A stretch of 64,000 nt of DNA from Methylophilus sp. (GTDB lineage Bacteria; Pseudomonadota; Gammaproteobacteria; Burkholderiales; Methylophilaceae), in the NCBI RefSeq assembly GCF_008015755.1, contig NZ_SSGF01000022.1, positions 1 through 64,000 on the forward strand, written 5' to 3'. Each line of letters starts with the position of its first letter. The stretch's first letter is position 1. The notes below the pieces were generated by a model. It saw only the letters and a program-made list of their open reading frames with translations. It did no database searches and was not told where the DNA came from. A program made the translations under genes and the position numbers. Of this stretch, positions 33,423 through 45,958 are shown in pieces.

Positions 33423-35156
33423 ATGGTCATGCTGCTTAAAGAGAGTCAACACAAGCTGGTGAAATTGCCGGCCTGGCGCAGAAGAACGCTGCTGGTGTTG
33501 CTGCTATTGAGTTTTGTCTTATTGCTGGGACGCGGGTTTTACCTGCAAACCCTGCATAAAGACTATCTGATTAAAAAAGGCGAAGCGTTTTCGCGGCGCA
33601 AAGTGGTGTTGATGCCGCATCGCGGCAAGATTTATGACCGTAATTTCAAGCCATTGGCGATCAGTTTGCCGGTGGAGTCGGTGTGGGCTAACCCGACCGA
33701 TGTGCAGATTTCGGCCGCGCAGTTGAAGCAAATGTCCACCTTGTTGGATATGCGGCCAAAAGAGTTGCAGCTAAAGCTGCAAAAAAAGAAAAAAGAATTT
33801 GTTTATGTTAAACGGAGAGTGGCGCCCGATGTGGCAAAACAGGTGATGGCGATGAAAGTGCCCGGCGTATTCAGTCAAAAGGAATACAAACGCTTCTACC
33901 CGGCGGCAGAAGTGACGGCGCATATCGTCGGTTTCACCGGCGTCGATGACACCGGCGTGGAGGGCATGGAGCTTTATCGCAACCACGTGTTGTCTGGTAG
34001 CCCAGGCAAACGTGACTTTGTGCGTGACCGCAAAGGTCATGTGGTAGAAGACCTGGTGGCCGTGAAATTGCCACACGATGGCCAAGACCTGGTGTTGAGC
34101 ATAGACCGCACCGTGCAATATGTGGTGCATCGCGAGCTTTCACGTGCCGTTGAAAAACACAAGGCCAAAGCCGCCGCGGCAGTGGTGCTGGATGCCAAAA
34201 CCGGTGAAGTGCTGGCGCTGGTGAATATTCCAACCTACAACCCGAACAATCCCGTCAATGTGGCCAGCAAGTTGCGCAACTCGGCGATTGTCAATATTTT
34301 TGAACCCGGCTCGACCATGAAGCCGGTCACTGCAGCCGCGGCCATGGAGTTTGGCCCTTATCAGCCGGATACCAAGATTCAGACCGCGCCTGGCTATCTG
34401 CGCATAGGCACTGCGACGATTCATGATGCACACCCCAATCAGGTGCTGACTGTTGCGCAAGTGATTCAGAAATCCTCTAACGTTGGCTCAGCCAAGATGG
34501 CGCTCGATTTAAATCGTGAGCAATTGTGGAACACCTATGTGCAACTGGGGTTTGGTGCCGCGACCAAAATTGGCTTTCCTGGCGAGGCCGCAGGCAAAGT
34601 GCGCGACTATAAAACCTGGCGCCCGATTGAGCAGGCCACCATGTCTTATGGTCACGGTATCAGCGTGACCTTATTGCAATTGGCACGCGCCTACACGGTG
34701 TTTGCTAATGAAGGCGAATTACTGCCTGTCACGCTGACCAAACTCTCTGAGCCACCCGTTGGGCGTCAAGTGTTTTCGGCCAAAGTGGCTAACTCAGTCA
34801 AAGATATGCTGGAGCTGGTCGTGCAACCTGGCGGCACCGCTTTGAAAGCACAAGTCACTGGTTATCGCGTGGCGGGTAAAACCGGCACCGCGCACAAGCT
34901 GGGCGATCATGGTTACGAGCATGACAAATACGTCGGTTCTTTTGTCGGCATGGTGCCTGCGTCTAATCCGCGCCTGATTATGGCCGTGATGATAGATGAG
35001 CCTAGCAATGGCGAGTATTACGGTGGCAGCGTCGCTGCGCCGGTGTTTAGTGCCGTGATGAATGATGTGCTGCGTATGCTGGTGATTCCGCAGGATGGCA
35101 ATGCCTTGCCCGTGGCCGCCCCGGCTGACGCGGCTGAAGTGAAGGAGGCGATGTGA
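33423..35156 (+). CDS. ftsI: Septal peptidoglycan transpeptidase FtsI (PBP3)
   Basis: A 577-residue class B penicillin-binding protein. It has a cytoplasmic tail, a membrane anchor (about residues 20-40), a pedestal domain (RGKIYDRN near residue 67) and a transpeptidase domain with the active-site Ser in GSTMKP near residue 297, SSN near 351 and KTGT near 487. It cross-links septal peptidoglycan together with FtsW. GAGGT supports either ATG 33423 or ATG 33429 as the start. The end overlaps murE. Confidence 0.96.
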   Translation: MVMLLKESQHKLVKLPAWRRRTLLVLLLLSFVLLLGRGFYLQTLHKDYLIKKGEAFSRRKVVLMPHRGKIYDRNFKPLAISLPVESVWANPTDVQISAAQLKQMSTLLDMRPKELQLKLQKKKKEFVYVKRRVAPDVAKQVMAMKVPGVFSQKEYKRFYPAAEVTAHIVGFTGVDDTGVEGMELYRNHVLSGSPGKRDFVRDRKGHVVEDLVAVKLPHDGQDLVLSIDRTVQYVVHRELSRAVEKHKAKAAAAVVLDAKTGEVLALVNIPTYNPNNPVNVASKLRNSAIVNIFEPGSTMKPVTAAAAMEFGPYQPDTKIQTAPGYLRIGTATIHDAHPNQVLTVAQVIQKSSNVGSAKMALDLNREQLWNTYVQLGFGAATKIGFPGEAAGKVRDYKTWRPIEQATMSYGHGISVTLLQLARAYTVFANEGELLPVTLTKLSEPPVGRQVFSAKVANSVKDMLELVVQPGGTALKAQVTGYRVAGKTGTAHKLGDHGYEHDKYVGSFVGMVPASNPRLIMAVMIDEPSNGEYYGGSVAAPVFSAVMNDVLRMLVIPQDGNALPVAAPADAAEVKEAM

Positions 35157-36598
35157 GTAAGTACATTATTCCAGCGCCGGTACACGGCATCACCGCGGAC
35201 AGCCGCCAGGTGGAAAAGCATGGCTTGTTCCTGGCTTACCCTGGGCAGCATAGTGACGGCCGAGACTATATTGAGGACGCCATCGCTAAAGGCGTGAATA
35301 CCGTGATTTGGGATAGCCAGGGCTTTGACTGGAACCCGGCATGGACCGTCCATAACATCGCCATCGCTGACTTGAAGTCACAGGTTGGGCATATTGCCAG
35401 CCAGTTCTATAAAGATCCATCCGAGCAGATGTGGTGCGTGGGCGTGACCGGCACGAATGGTAAAACCACAGTGACCCACTGGCTGGCTCAGGCTTACCAC
35501 TTTTTGCAGCAAAAGTCTGCCGTGATTGGCACCCTGGGCAATGGGGCGCTGGATGATTTGCAACCGACGCAAAACACCACGCCCGGCCCGGTAGAGTTGC
35601 AAAAAATGCTGGCTAATTTTGTGCTCGATGATGTGCGCATGGTTGCCATGGAGGTCTCCTCGCATGGCCTCGATCAAGGCCGTGTTAATGGCGTGGCTTT
35701 TGATGTCGCGGTGCTGACGAATATCACGCGTGACCACCTTGATTACCACCTGACCATGGAAGCTTACCAGGCTGCCAAACGCAAACTGTTTGACTGGCAA
35801 ACCCTGGCGGCGGCCGTGGTGAATGCCGATGACCCGTTTGGCTTGGCGCTGATTGAAGACCTGCGCAAACAAGGTAAAAAAGTATTGAGTTATGGTCTGC
35901 ATCAGGAGGCGGATGTGTGTGCCACAGCCGTCACCATGCATGCCACCGGTTTTGAAATTCAGGTGCGCACAGCACAAGGCAATGGCGACATCCAGTTGCA
36001 TGCGTTGGGTCAGTTTAATGTCTATAACGCGCTGGCGGTGCTGACTTGTCTGCTGGCGAATGAGGTGGCGTTACCTGCGGCGTTACAGGCTGTGTCTGGC
36101 CTGGTGCCAGTGGCGGGACGCATGCAGATGTTTGGCGGCGGTGACTTGCCATTGGTGGTGGTTGACTACGCGCATACCCCGGACGCATTGGAAAAAGCAC
36201 TGCATACCTTGCGCATTCAAGCACAAGGAAAATTGAGCTGCGTGTTTGGTTGCGGCGGCGACCGCGACAGTGGCAAACGCCGCGAGATGGGCCGGATTGC
36301 TGACACTTTGGCCGATAGTGTCATTGTCACCAATGATAATCCGCGCAGTGAAAATCCTTACGCGATCATTGCGGCGATTGCCGAAGGCATGGCGCGTGAG
36401 GCGACGGTGGAAACCGACCGCGCTAAAGCCATTGCACTCGCGGTGAGCCAGGCTGGCAAAGGCGATGTGGTGCTGGTGGCAGGTAAAGGCCATGAAGATT
36501 ATCAAGAGATGCAAGGCATCCGTTATCCGTTCAGTGATGCGGACTGGGTGCAAAGCGCTTTGAAAAAGCACAGTTTGAAGGCGAAGGTAAACGCATGA
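35153..36598 (+). CDS. murE: UDP-MurNAc-tripeptide synthetase MurE
   Basis: A 481-residue ATP-dependent ligase that adds the third amino acid to the peptidoglycan precursor. The ATP site is TGTNGKTT near residue 100. The signature DNPR (TNDNPRSENP, near residue 400) marks enzymes using meso-diaminopimelate. The start is a GTG at 35153 overlapping the ftsI stop, with AAGGAGG upstream. Confidence 0.96.
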   Translation: MSKYIIPAPVHGITADSRQVEKHGLFLAYPGQHSDGRDYIEDAIAKGVNTVIWDSQGFDWNPAWTVHNIAIADLKSQVGHIASQFYKDPSEQMWCVGVTGTNGKTTVTHWLAQAYHFLQQKSAVIGTLGNGALDDLQPTQNTTPGPVELQKMLANFVLDDVRMVAMEVSSHGLDQGRVNGVAFDVAVLTNITRDHLDYHLTMEAYQAAKRKLFDWQTLAAAVVNADDPFGLALIEDLRKQGKKVLSYGLHQEADVCATAVTMHATGFEIQVRTAQGNGDIQLHALGQFNVYNALAVLTCLLANEVALPAALQAVSGLVPVAGRMQMFGGGDLPLVVVDYAHTPDALEKALHTLRIQAQGKLSCVFGCGGDRDSGKRREMGRIADTLADSVIVTNDNPRSENPYAIIAAIAEGMAREATVETDRAKAIALAVSQAGKGDVVLVAGKGHEDYQEMQGIRYPFSDADWVQSALKKHSLKAKVNA

Positions 36599-37974
36599 TT
36601 GCGCTGCAAACCATTGCTGAAGTTTGTCACGGCACCTTGCATGCTGTGAATGGGCAAGGTGCTGAGGTCAGTGTGACGTCAGTCGATACCGATAGCCGTC
36701 GCGTGGTGCCAGGCCAGTTGTTTGTCGCTTTGCCGGGCGACAAGTTTGATGGCCATGATTTCTTGTCGCAAGTGGCGGCACAAGGCGCTGTCGCCGCCTT
36801 GATCAGCAAACCGGTGGAGGTGCCTCTGCCAACAGTGCTGGTGAAAGATACCCGCCTGGCGTTGGGCCAATTGGCCAGCTGGTGGCGTCAGCAGCTAGCG
36901 TTGCCTCTGATTGCAGTCACCGGTAGCAATGGCAAAACCACCACCAAGGAAATGATTGCGGCCATCATGCAAGTGCGTGTTGGCGGCGCGGACCAGGTGT
37001 TGGCTACCGCTGGTAACTTTAATAACGATATTGGCATGCCACTGACATTGCTGCGTTTGCGCGATACACATCGCTGCGCCGTGATTGAAATGGGCATGAA
37101 TCATCTGGGTGAGATTGATTACCTAACCCACCTGGCGCAGCCCAATGTGGCGGTGATTAACAACGCGGGCACGGCGCATATCGGCGAGCTTGGCTCACGT
37201 GAAAACATCGCCAAAGCCAAAGGCGAAATTTTTGCCGGGTTGAGCCAAGGTGGCATCGCTGTGATCAATGTCGACAGTGAGTTTGCTGACTACTGGCGCG
37301 GCTTGAACGGCGGGCGCCGTGTACTGGGCTTTGGTTTGCATCACGCGACCGATATCCGCGGTGAAGTGCTGGGCGATGGGTCCGGTTTCAAATTGCATTA
37401 TCAAGGTGAGGTGATCACGTTAACCCTGGCGGTGCCTGGTGCGCATAACGTGATGAATGCCTTGGCGGCTGCGGCTGCGAGTTTAGCTGCTGGTGCCAGT
37501 TTGGCCGATGTTGCGCAGGGCCTGCAAGGGTTTGCCGGGGTTAAAGGCCGCTTGCAAGTGAAAGTGGCTGCCAACGGCGCCAAAGTGATTGATGACACTT
37601 ACAACGCCAACCCGGATTCTATGCAGGCCGCCCTCGACGTTTTAAAAACGGCAGGCGCCAGCACGGTGTTTGTGATGGGCGATATGGGAGAACTTGGCCC
37701 AGATGCCGAGGCCATGCACGCACAGATTGGCTTGTATGCCAAAGCCAGTGGTATCAGTCGTTTGTATGCTTTGGGCAGGTTCACGCCTGCTGCCACACAG
37801 ACATTTGGCCCGCACGCGCAACATTTTGCCACCATTGAAGCCCTGTTGGCGGCATTGCAGGCAGAAACCACCGCGAAGGACGTGGTGTTGGTAAAAGGCT
37901 CGCGCTTTATGCAGATGGAGCGCGTAGTGAATGCGTTGGTAGAGTCACAAGCCACTGAATTAGTGGGGAAATAG
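36595..37974 (+). CDS. murF: UDP-MurNAc-pentapeptide synthetase MurF
   Basis: A 459-residue ligase that adds D-Ala-D-Ala to the tripeptide precursor. The ATP loop [12 protein letters not shown] is near residue 108, and the metal- and ligand-binding [11 protein letters not shown] near 163. The central and C-terminal Mur ligase domains follow in full ([11 protein letters not shown] near 333). The ATG overlaps the murE stop (ATGA). Confidence 0.96.
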   Translation: MIALQTIAEVCHGTLHAVNGQGAEVSVTSVDTDSRRVVPGQLFVALPGDKFDGHDFLSQVAAQGAVAALISKPVEVPLPTVLVKDTRLALGQLASWWRQQLALPLIAVTGSNGKTTTKEMIAAIMQVRVGGADQVLATAGNFNNDIGMPLTLLRLRDTHRCAVIEMGMNHLGEIDYLTHLAQPNVAVINNAGTAHIGELGSRENIAKAKGEIFAGLSQGGIAVINVDSEFADYWRGLNGGRRVLGFGLHHATDIRGEVLGDGSGFKLHYQGEVITLTLAVPGAHNVMNALAAAAASLAAGASLADVAQGLQGFAGVKGRLQVKVAANGAKVIDDTYNANPDSMQAALDVLKTAGASTVFVMGDMGELGPDAEAMHAQIGLYAKASGISRLYALGRFTPAATQTFGPHAQHFATIEALLAALQAETTAKDVVLVKGSRFMQMERVVNALVESQATELVGK

Positions 37975-37982
37975 GGAAGCAT

Positions 37983-39086
37983 ATGTTATTAGAACTGACC
38001 AAATGGCTGGCATCGGATGTACACGGATTTCATGTATTTAACTACATCACCTTTCGTGCTGTCCTGGCGACGCTGACGGCATTGGCCATCTCGTTTCTGG
38101 TCGGGCCTGCCATGATCCGCAAACTGACCGAGTACAAAGTTGGCCAGGCCGTGCGCGATGATGGTCCACAAACACATCTGGTCAAAGCCGGGACGCCAAC
38201 CATGGGTGGCGCGCTGATTCTGGTCGCCATTGCGATTTCAACCTTGCTATGGGGCAATCTGCATAACCGCTTTATCTGGGTGGTATTGATCACCACGCTC
38301 GGTTTTGGCGCGGTAGGCTGGGTCGATGATTACCGCAAAGTGGTCTACAAAAACCCGAAAGGCTTGTCTGCCAAAGCCAAATATTTCTGGCAAAGCTTGG
38401 TCGGTTTAGGCGTAGCAGGGTTTTTATATGCCACGTCTACCACGCCAGTTGAAACGACATTGATCGTGCCTTTCTTTAAGCATCTGGTATTCCCGTTGGG
38501 CGCAGTGGGCTTTATCGTGCTGACCTACCTGGTGATTGTGGGTAGCAGCAATGCCGTCAACCTGACCGATGGCCTGGATGGTCTGGCCACTTTGCCGACG
38601 GTGATGGTAGGCAGCGCGTTGGCGATTTTTTCTTATGTTGCCGGGCATGCGGTGTTTTCAAAATACCTGGGCATTCCATATGTGGCAGGGGCCAGTGAGC
38701 TGATGGTGTTTTGTGCGGCGATGGCCGGTGCTGGCTTGGGTTTCTTGTGGTTTAACGCGTATCCGGCAGAAGTGTTTATGGGCGATGTCGGTGCGCTGGC
38801 ACTGGGCGCTGCGCTGGGGGTGGTGGCGGTGATTGTGCGCCAGGAAATCGTATTGTTCATCATGGGCGGTGTGTTTGTGATTGAGACTTTTTCGGTGGCG
38901 GCACAGGTGCTGTATTTCAAATACACCAAAAAGATGACCGGCACCGGCAAGCGTATCTTTTTGATGGCGCCTTTGCACCATCACTACGAACAAAAAGGCT
39001 GGAAAGAAACGCAAGTGGTGGTGCGTTTCTGGATCATCACCATGATGCTGGTGCTGGTTGGTTTGTCTACCCTCAAGTTGCGATAA
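37983..39086 (+). CDS. mraY: Phospho-MurNAc-pentapeptide translocase MraY
   Basis: A 367-residue membrane enzyme with about ten membrane segments that links the MurNAc-pentapeptide to undecaprenyl phosphate, forming lipid I. The catalytic Asp residues lie in [13 protein letters not shown] near residue 107 and in [10 protein letters not shown] near 195. The HHHYE loop ([11 protein letters not shown] near 324) is intact. GGGAAG precedes the ATG. Confidence 0.97.
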   Translation: MLLELTKWLASDVHGFHVFNYITFRAVLATLTALAISFLVGPAMIRKLTEYKVGQAVRDDGPQTHLVKAGTPTMGGALILVAIAISTLLWGNLHNRFIWVVLITTLGFGAVGWVDDYRKVVYKNPKGLSAKAKYFWQSLVGLGVAGFLYATSTTPVETTLIVPFFKHLVFPLGAVGFIVLTYLVIVGSSNAVNLTDGLDGLATLPTVMVGSALAIFSYVAGHAVFSKYLGIPYVAGASELMVFCAAMAGAGLGFLWFNAYPAEVFMGDVGALALGAALGVVAVIVRQEIVLFIMGGVFVIETFSVAAQVLYFKYTKKMTGTGKRIFLMAPLHHHYEQKGWKETQVVVRFWIITMMLVLVGLSTLKLR

Positions 39087-39112
39087 ACGGAATTAACAGG
39101 TCGGCCTCGAAC

Positions 39113-40483
39113 ATGAAAAAACAGTTTGAACAACAGCGCGTTGCGGTACTGGGACTGGGTGATACCGGCTTCTCAGCCTTGCGCTGGCTGCGTCATATGG
39201 GCGCAGACGTCGTGATGTTCGACTCGCGTCCGCATCCGGCCGGGCTTGATCGCCTGCAGGCCGAGCACCCAGAGGTGGAATGCCATCTGGGGCCGTTTAA
39301 TTACAACCTGCTCGCGAATATGGATTTAATCGTGGCCAGCCCCGGTGTGTCGCTCAAAGAGCCGGTCATTGCGCAACTGATGGCGCAAGGCAAAACCCTG
39401 GTTGGTGATGTGGAGTTGTTTGCGCGCTTTCGTGCACCCTATGCCAAAGTGATTGCGATCACTGGCTCCAATGGTAAAACCACCGTGACTTCATTGGTCG
39501 GTGAAATCTGCAAGCAGGCAGGCCTTAATACCATTGTGGCAGGCAACATCGGTTTGCCGGTGCTGGATACCTTGCAGATGACGGCGCCAGATGTCTATGT
39601 GCTGGAACTGTCCAGCTTTCAACTGGAAGCCGTGCATCAGTTGCAGGTCGACGCGGCGACGGTGCTGAATCTGTCAGAGGATCATATGGATCGTTATGAC
39701 GGCATGGAGGCTTATGCGCAAGCCAAGGCACGTATTTACCAACACGCGCGCATTGCCATCGTTAACCGTGATGACCCGGCCAGTGCTGCCTTGGCTGGTC
39801 AGTTGCCACAAGTCTCGTTTGGCGTGAATCCGGCGCCGACGATTAACGATTACGGTCTGAACGATGCTGGCTGGTTATGTGCTGGCCACCGTCATTATAT
39901 TGAAGCGGATAGCTTGCAGATTCGCGGCAAACACAATATCGCCAATGCGCTGGCGGCCATTGCCCTCACGCAAGCCATCGGCATCGACAAAGTGTCTATT
40001 CTGCACACCGTGCAATCTTTCGCTGGTTTGCCGCATCGCGTGGAGTGGGTGGCAAGCATCAATGAGGTGGATTTTTACGATGACTCTAAAGGCACTAATG
40101 TCGGGGCGACCTGCGCAGCCATTAGTGGCATGCTCAAGCAAGGCAAACCGCAAAAAGTGGTCTTGATTGCCGGTGGTGATGGTAAAGGCCAGGATTTTAG
40201 TCCCTTGCGTGAAGCCGTGTTGCATCATGCGCGGGCCGTGGTGTTGATTGGTCGTGATGGGCCAAAAATCCAGCAGGTTTTACACAACTTGCAATTGCCA
40301 GTGGTCGATGCGGTCGATTTAACGGCGGCCGTCCATATTGCCAACACGCTGGCCGAAGCGGGCGATGCCGTGCTGTTGTCCCCGGCGTGCGCCAGCTTTG
40401 ATATGTTCCGTAATTACGAGCATAGGGCTGAGGTATTTGTTGAGGCTGTCAAAGCCATGGAGGCCGCATGCTCGGCCCATTAA
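39113..40483 (+). CDS. murD: UDP-MurNAc-L-alanine:D-glutamate ligase MurD
   Basis: A 456-residue ATP-dependent ligase that adds D-Glu to the precursor. It has an N-terminal Rossmann domain ([14 protein letters not shown]), the ATP loop TGSNGKTT near residue 120 and the C-terminal domain with [10 protein letters not shown]. The last 16 bases overlap ftsW. Confidence 0.96.
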   Translation: MKKQFEQQRVAVLGLGDTGFSALRWLRHMGADVVMFDSRPHPAGLDRLQAEHPEVECHLGPFNYNLLANMDLIVASPGVSLKEPVIAQLMAQGKTLVGDVELFARFRAPYAKVIAITGSNGKTTVTSLVGEICKQAGLNTIVAGNIGLPVLDTLQMTAPDVYVLELSSFQLEAVHQLQVDAATVLNLSEDHMDRYDGMEAYAQAKARIYQHARIAIVNRDDPASAALAGQLPQVSFGVNPAPTINDYGLNDAGWLCAGHRHYIEADSLQIRGKHNIANALAAIALTQAIGIDKVSILHTVQSFAGLPHRVEWVASINEVDFYDDSKGTNVGATCAAISGMLKQGKPQKVVLIAGGDGKGQDFSPLREAVLHHARAVVLIGRDGPKIQQVLHNLQLPVVDAVDLTAAVHIANTLAEAGDAVLLSPACASFDMFRNYEHRAEVFVEAVKAMEAACSAH

Positions 40484-41634
40484 TGATGAACCGCGAGCGG
40501 TATAACTCGCCCAACTACGATGTGTCGCTGTTGTGGGTGGTGTTGTCCTTGCTGGCGTTTGGCATGGTCATGGTGTATTCCGCCTCGATTGCTTATGCCG
40601 ATTCAAGCAAGATGTTTGGCCATAACAGCACCTATTTCCTGATGCGCCAGGCGTTATATATCGTGGTCGGTCTGGTCGCTGCCGTCATTGTGTTCCAGGT
40701 GCCTATGGCCTGGTGGCAAAAAATGTCGCCTTACCTGTTCATTATGGGCATTGTGCTGCTGATCATGGTACTGATCCCAGGCATAGGCAAAGTAGTCAAC
40801 GGTAGCCGCCGCTGGATCTCTTTACTCATCATGAATCTGCAACCTTCAGAGCTCATGAAGTTGTTTATCGCCATGTACGCCTCGGATTACGCCGTGCGCA
40901 AGGCCAGCAGCATGCACAGCATTAAAAAAGGCTTCTTGCCCATGCTGGGGGTGATGGTGTTTGTGGGTGTGCTGCTACTCAAAGAACCCGATTTCGGCGC
41001 ATTTGCCGTGACGGCGTCGATTGCGTTTTCCATCATGTGGCTGGGCGGTGTCAACCTCAAGGTGTTTATTGCCATGCTAGGCGCGTTGCCTTTGGCCGTG
41101 TTTGGTCTGGTGGTGATGGAGCCTTATCGCCTTGAGCGCATGAAAGGCTTTTTGAATCCGTTTGATGACCCATTTGATACCGGTTACCAGTTGTCACACG
41201 CGCTGATTGCTTTTGGCCGTGGCGAGTTCTGGGGCGTCGGTCTAGGCGGCAGCGTAGAAAAATTATTGTACCTGCCAGAAGCGCATACCGACTTCTTGCT
41301 GGCGGTGGTGGCTGAGGAGCTGGGGTTTGTCGGCGTGCTGGTGGTGGTGTTGCTGTTTGCCTGGCTGGTCATCCGCGCCTTTAGCATTGCCAAAGAAGCG
41401 GTAGCCAATGAACGTTACTACTCTGCATTGCTGGCACAAGGCATTGGGGTCTGGATGGGCGTGCAAGGTTTTATCAATATGGGCGTGAACATGGGCCTGT
41501 TGCCAACCAAAGGCCTGACTCTGCCATTGCTATCTTACGGCGGTAGCGGCATTTTGGCCAATTGCATTGCGCTGTCTGTGTTGCTGCGTATTGATTTTGA
41601 AAATAGACGGCTGCAAAAGGGCTTGACGACATGA
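40468..41634 (+). CDS. ftsW: Septal peptidoglycan glycosyltransferase FtsW
   Basis: A 388-residue SEDS protein with ten membrane segments that polymerises septal glycan with FtsI. Family marks include [18 protein letters not shown] near residue 113, LQPSELMKL and the loop [19 protein letters not shown] near 253. The ATG at 40468 has GGAGG four bases upstream and overlaps murD by 16 bases. An ATG at 40483 is possible but has no closer ribosome site. Confidence 0.96.
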   Translation: MLGPLMMNRERYNSPNYDVSLLWVVLSLLAFGMVMVYSASIAYADSSKMFGHNSTYFLMRQALYIVVGLVAAVIVFQVPMAWWQKMSPYLFIMGIVLLIMVLIPGIGKVVNGSRRWISLLIMNLQPSELMKLFIAMYASDYAVRKASSMHSIKKGFLPMLGVMVFVGVLLLKEPDFGAFAVTASIAFSIMWLGGVNLKVFIAMLGALPLAVFGLVVMEPYRLERMKGFLNPFDDPFDTGYQLSHALIAFGRGEFWGVGLGGSVEKLLYLPEAHTDFLLAVVAEELGFVGVLVVVLLFAWLVIRAFSIAKEAVANERYYSALLAQGIGVWMGVQGFINMGVNMGLLPTKGLTLPLLSYGGSGILANCIALSVLLRIDFENRRLQKGLTT

Positions 41635-42731
41635 GCGGTCAATCCACATTGATGGTGATGGCCGGTGGCACCGGTGGCCATGTGTATCCAGCCATGGCCG
41701 TGGCTGATGCGCTGCAGGCGCAAGGCTGGAAAATTGTCTGGCTGGCGACCGAGGGGGGCATGGAAAACCGTCTGATCGCTGACAAGCCTTATGACAAAGC
41801 GATGATGACCATGCAAGGCGTGCGTGGCAAAGGTCTGCAGGGCTGGCTGACACTCCCAGTGAAACTGGTGCGTGCCTTTGCCCAAGCCAGACAGGCGATT
41901 CGTCAGCATCAACCAGATGTCGTGCTGGGCATGGGTGGTTTTGCCGCTTTTCCTGGCGGTGTCATGGCCAAACTGGCAGGGATTCCGCTGGTGATACACG
42001 AGCAAAACTCCATTGCTGGCCTGACCAATAAAGTGTTGGCCAAGATCGCTAGCCGTGTATTAACCGGTTTCCCCGGCGCGTTGGGCCCACAAGGCGAGAT
42101 GGTCGGTAACCCGGTGCGCGAAGGCATTACGACCTTACCCACACCAGAGCAGCGTTTTGCCGAGCATCATGGTGTGCTGCGCGTGTTGGTGGTCGGTGGT
42201 AGCCTGGGCGCAGTCGCGTTGAATACCTTGTTGCCACAGGCTTTTGCGCAATTGGCTGTGCATACGCGTCCACAGATCATTCACCAGGCCGGTGAAAAAC
42301 AGTTTGAGGCGTTGAAAAAGGCGTATGCCGAGGCCGGTGTCGCCGCAGATTGCCGTGCTTTTATTCACGATATGGCCGAAGTATATGCCTGGGCAGATTT
42401 AGTCATTTGCCGCGCGGGCGCATTGACCGTTGCCGAGCTGGCCAATGTCGGTGCTGCCAGCATTTTGGTGCCGTTTCCTTTTGCGGTGGATGACCACCAA
42501 ACAACCAATGCCGCTTACTTGCAGCAGGCGGGGGCAGCGTTGCTGATACAGCAACGCGACATGGAAGTCGTCCAACTGGCGGCAACATTGCAAACGTTGG
42601 ATAGACCGACCTGTTTGATGATGGCACAAAAAGCGCGTGCACTGGCCAGGCCGCAGGCCACCAGTCAGGTTGCGGATATTTGCCAGCAACTGGCGACAGG
42701 CAATAAAAGAGGAACACCAGGGGCAGTATGA
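41631..42731 (+). CDS. murG: Lipid II synthase MurG
   Basis: A 366-residue membrane-associated GT-B glycosyltransferase that adds GlcNAc to lipid I. The Gly-rich [14 protein letters not shown] is near residue 8, a second GGSLGA loop near 187, and the UDP-GlcNAc site [12 protein letters not shown] near 261. The start overlaps the ftsW stop (ATGA) and the end overlaps murC. Confidence 0.97.
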   Translation: MSGQSTLMVMAGGTGGHVYPAMAVADALQAQGWKIVWLATEGGMENRLIADKPYDKAMMTMQGVRGKGLQGWLTLPVKLVRAFAQARQAIRQHQPDVVLGMGGFAAFPGGVMAKLAGIPLVIHEQNSIAGLTNKVLAKIASRVLTGFPGALGPQGEMVGNPVREGITTLPTPEQRFAEHHGVLRVLVVGGSLGAVALNTLLPQAFAQLAVHTRPQIIHQAGEKQFEALKKAYAEAGVAADCRAFIHDMAEVYAWADLVICRAGALTVAELANVGAASILVPFPFAVDDHQTTNAAYLQQAGAALLIQQRDMEVVQLAATLQTLDRPTCLMMAQKARALARPQATSQVADICQQLATGNKRGTPGAV

Positions 42732-44122
42732 AACATAAAGTTAAAAAAATTCACTTTATCGGTATTGGCGGCTCAGGCATGAGCGGCATCGCCGAAGTGT
42801 TGCTGAACCTGGATTTTGAAGTCAGTGGTTCTGATCTGGCCAGCAATGCCACCACCAAACGCTTGCAAGGCTTTGGCGCCACAGTGTTTCAGGGCCACGC
42901 CACCGAGCATCTGAATGATGCTGATGTGGTGGTGGTCTCCAGTGCCATTAATGAAGAAAATCCGGAAATCATTGCTGCACGTGCGCGCAAAGTGCCGGTG
43001 ATTCCACGGGCAGTGATGCTGGCTGAGTTGATGCGTTTCAAGCAGGGCATTGCGGTCGCAGGTACGCATGGCAAAACTACGACCACTAGCCTGATCGCTA
43101 GCATTCTGGCGGAAGCGGATATGGACCCGACCTTTGTCATTGGTGGCAAGCTGGAAGCGGCCAGCGCCAATGCGCGCTTGGGCACTGGCGAGTGGATTGT
43201 GGTGGAAGCCGATGAATCGGATGCGTCCTTTTTGCACCTGACGCCGATCATGGCCGTAGTGACCAATATCGATCAGGACCACATGGACACCTATGAACAC
43301 AGTTTTGAAAAACTCAAAACTGCGTTCGTTGAATTTTTGCAGCAGATTCCATTCTGGGGCATGGCCGTGTTGTGCATCGATGATGCCAACGTGCGCGAAA
43401 TTTTACCGCGCGTGACGCGCCCGGTGACGACCTACGGCACCCACGAAGAGGCCGCGATTCGCGCCGAAAATATTGTGGCTGATAACGGCAAGATGCATTT
43501 CACGCTGGTGCGTAAAAACGGCATCACCGTGCGCAACGAAGTAACACTGAACCTGCCTGGTCATCATTATGTGCTGAACGCGCTGGCGGCGATTGCGATT
43601 GCCACAGAGTTGAATGTCCCGGATACCGCCATTTTGAAAGCGCTGGCTGAGTTCCGTGGCGTGGGTCGTCGCTTCGAGCGTTATGGCGAAATCCCGGTCA
43701 ACGGTGGCCATTTCACGCTGGTGGATGACTACGGTCATCACCCGATTGAAATGCAGGCAGTCATTGCTGCCGCCCGCGGGGCTTTCCCTGATCGCAGGCT
43801 GGTGCTGGCGTTTCAGCCGCACCGTTACACGCGTACGCGTGACTGCTTTGAGGATTTCGTCAAAGTGTTATCTACCGTCGATGCATTGCTGCTAACCGAA
43901 GTCTATAGCGCAGGCGAAGCGCCGATTGTGGCCGCTGATACGCGCAGTTTGATTCGTGCCATCCGCGTCAATGGCAAGGTGGAGCCACGCTTTGTGGAAA
44001 CGACCGATGAATTGCCAGCAACCATACTGGAAAGCGTACAGCCAGGGGATGTCGTCGTGGTGATGGGCGCAGGCAGTATCGGTAGCGTGGCCGCCAAAAC
44101 CAGGGAGTTTGCTAGCGTATGA
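42728..44122 (+). CDS. murC: UDP-N-acetylmuramate:L-alanine ligase MurC
   Basis: A 464-residue ligase that adds the first amino acid, L-Ala, to UDP-MurNAc. The N-terminal Rossmann motif is [18 protein letters not shown], the ATP loop [10 protein letters not shown] is near residue 113, and DDYGHHPIE near 340 lies at the active site. It is joined to murG and murB by four-base overlaps. Confidence 0.97.
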   Translation: MKHKVKKIHFIGIGGSGMSGIAEVLLNLDFEVSGSDLASNATTKRLQGFGATVFQGHATEHLNDADVVVVSSAINEENPEIIAARARKVPVIPRAVMLAELMRFKQGIAVAGTHGKTTTTSLIASILAEADMDPTFVIGGKLEAASANARLGTGEWIVVEADESDASFLHLTPIMAVVTNIDQDHMDTYEHSFEKLKTAFVEFLQQIPFWGMAVLCIDDANVREILPRVTRPVTTYGTHEEAAIRAENIVADNGKMHFTLVRKNGITVRNEVTLNLPGHHYVLNALAAIAIATELNVPDTAILKALAEFRGVGRRFERYGEIPVNGGHFTLVDDYGHHPIEMQAVIAAARGAFPDRRLVLAFQPHRYTRTRDCFEDFVKVLSTVDALLLTEVYSAGEAPIVAADTRSLIRAIRVNGKVEPRFVETTDELPATILESVQPGDVVVVMGAGSIGSVAAKTREFASV

Positions 44123-45024
44123 GCGCCTCGGGATTAAAAGCGACTGGCCTGCAAGTGCTGAACAACGAGCCATTGGCGCGTTATACCAGCTGGCGCGTTG
44201 GTGGTCCGGCAGACCGTTTGGTGCTGGCTGACAGCGTCGCGCATTTGCAACAGTTTTTACAGCAATTGCCAGCCAGTGAACCGCTGACTTTTATTGGCCT
44301 GGGTAGCAATTTGCTAGTGCGTGATGGCGGTGTGCGCGGCACGGTCGTAGTCATGCACCAGGCCTTACAAGCACTGGAAATGCAAGGGGAGCGTGTGTAT
44401 GCCGATGCCGGGGTCACTTGCGCCAAGCTGGCGCGTTTTGCCGCCAGCCACAATCGCGCCGGTGCTGAGTTTATGGCCGGTATTCCAGGCACGGTCGGCG
44501 GTGCGCTGGCGATGAATGCCGGTTGCTATGGTGGAGAAACCTGGCAATGGGTAGATGAGGTGAAAACGATTAATCGTGCCGGTGACGTGCAAGTACGCGC
44601 TCGGGCCGAGTACCAGCCGACTTATAGGCATGTGGTACATCCGGCGGCCGATGAGTGGTTTTTGGGCGGTTGGTTTGCGGTGCCCGCAGGCGATGGCAAG
44701 GCGTCTGCTGAGCAGATTAAACAATTGCTGGCAAAACGCCTAGCGAGTCAGCCACTGAATATGCCAAGCGCTGGTTCGACTTTTAGAAACCCTGAAGGCG
44801 ACTTTGCCGCGCGTTTGATTGAAGCGTCAGGTTTAAAAGGTAACACCATCGGTGGCGCACAGGTGTCTGAAAAGCATGCCAATTTTATTGTGAATCTGGG
44901 CAACGCCAGCGCTGCAGATATTGAAGCCTTGATTGAGCACGTCAAAACGACGGTGCATAGCAAGCAGGGCGTGGCATTAATACAGGAAGTGAAAGTCATT
45001 GGGGAAGGTGTTTTAACGGCATGA
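44119..45024 (+). CDS. murB: UDP-N-acetylenolpyruvoylglucosamine reductase MurB
   Basis: A 301-residue FAD enzyme that makes UDP-MurNAc with [15 protein letters not shown] near residue 24 and [14 protein letters not shown] near 59 form the FAD site, and [15 protein letters not shown] near 120 holds catalytic residues. The GSTFRNPEG segment marks the shorter type I-like or IIa family; length favours the compact type. It overlaps both neighbours by four bases. Confidence 0.95.
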   Translation: MSASGLKATGLQVLNNEPLARYTSWRVGGPADRLVLADSVAHLQQFLQQLPASEPLTFIGLGSNLLVRDGGVRGTVVVMHQALQALEMQGERVYADAGVTCAKLARFAASHNRAGAEFMAGIPGTVGGALAMNAGCYGGETWQWVDEVKTINRAGDVQVRARAEYQPTYRHVVHPAADEWFLGGWFAVPAGDGKASAEQIKQLLAKRLASQPLNMPSAGSTFRNPEGDFAARLIEASGLKGNTIGGAQVSEKHANFIVNLGNASAADIEALIEHVKTTVHSKQGVALIQEVKVIGEGVLTA

Positions 45025-45941
45025 GTGTAGGTCAATATACATTTGGCAAGGTCGCGGTATTGTTTGGCGGCCGTTCTGGCGAGCGCGAAGTGTCGCTCAA
45101 GAGTGGTTCGGCTGTGTTGGCCGCGTTGCAACGTCAGGGCGTGGATGCGCATGCGTTTGACCCTGCAACCCAGGACCTGTCGGCACTGAAAGCGTATGAC
45201 CGTGCCTTTATTGCCTTGCATGGCCGCTATGGCGAAGACGGCACCATTCAAGGCGCGCTGGAACTGATGGATATCCCTTATACCGGCAGCGGCGTGATGG
45301 CTTCTGCGCTGGGCATGGATAAATGGCGTACCAAATTGTTGTGGACCGCTGCTGGCGTGACCACCCCTAACTATGTGCTGATGGATGACAGTACACATGC
45401 CGAGAATGTGGTCACGGCACTGGGTTTGCCGCTGTTTGTGAAACCGGCCAACGAAGGCTCCAGCATCGGCGTGAGCAAGGTCAAGCAGGCAGGGGATTTA
45501 ATGGCGGCTTATAGCTTGGCCAAACAGTCTGACCCATTGGTGATTGCCGAGCAGTTTGTCGGTGGCGGCGAATACACCGTCGGTATTTTGGGTGACACCG
45601 CGCTGCCTATCGTGCGCATTGTGCCTAAAAACGAATATTACGATTACGAAGCCAAATACCTGCGTGATGACACCGAATATCGCTGCCCGAGCGGCTTGTC
45701 TGCCGAGCAGGAAAAGCAGATTCAGGCAGAAGCCTTGCAGGCGTTTAAGGTGCTGGGTTGCAAGGGCTGGGGCCGGGTCGACTTTTTGATGGATGACGCT
45801 GGTAAACATTATTTTTTAGAGGTGAATACCAGCCCCGGCATGACCGATCACAGCTTGGTGCCGATGGCCGCCAAAGCCGCTGGCCTGGATTTTGAAGCGC
45901 TGGTGATTCACATTTTGCAACAAACCGTGCGTGACGCATAA
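45021..45941 (+). CDS. ddlB: D-alanine:D-alanine ligase
   Basis: A 306-residue ATP-grasp enzyme that makes D-Ala-D-Ala for MurF. It opens with [19 protein letters not shown], has the [14 protein letters not shown] loop and the magnesium-binding [15 protein letters not shown] near residue 266. Its place between murB and ftsQ is standard for this cluster. Confidence 0.96.
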   Translation: MSVGQYTFGKVAVLFGGRSGEREVSLKSGSAVLAALQRQGVDAHAFDPATQDLSALKAYDRAFIALHGRYGEDGTIQGALELMDIPYTGSGVMASALGMDKWRTKLLWTAAGVTTPNYVLMDDSTHAENVVTALGLPLFVKPANEGSSIGVSKVKQAGDLMAAYSLAKQSDPLVIAEQFVGGGEYTVGILGDTALPIVRIVPKNEYYDYEAKYLRDDTEYRCPSGLSAEQEKQIQAEALQAFKVLGCKGWGRVDFLMDDAGKHYFLEVNTSPGMTDHSLVPMAAKAAGLDFEALVIHILQQTVRDA

Positions 45942-45958
45942 AGAGGAAAACGGACTCG

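Noticed and set aside
35378-36001. 207-codon minus-strand frame inside murE
   Set aside because: Antisense to a complete MurE; no ribosome site or family match.
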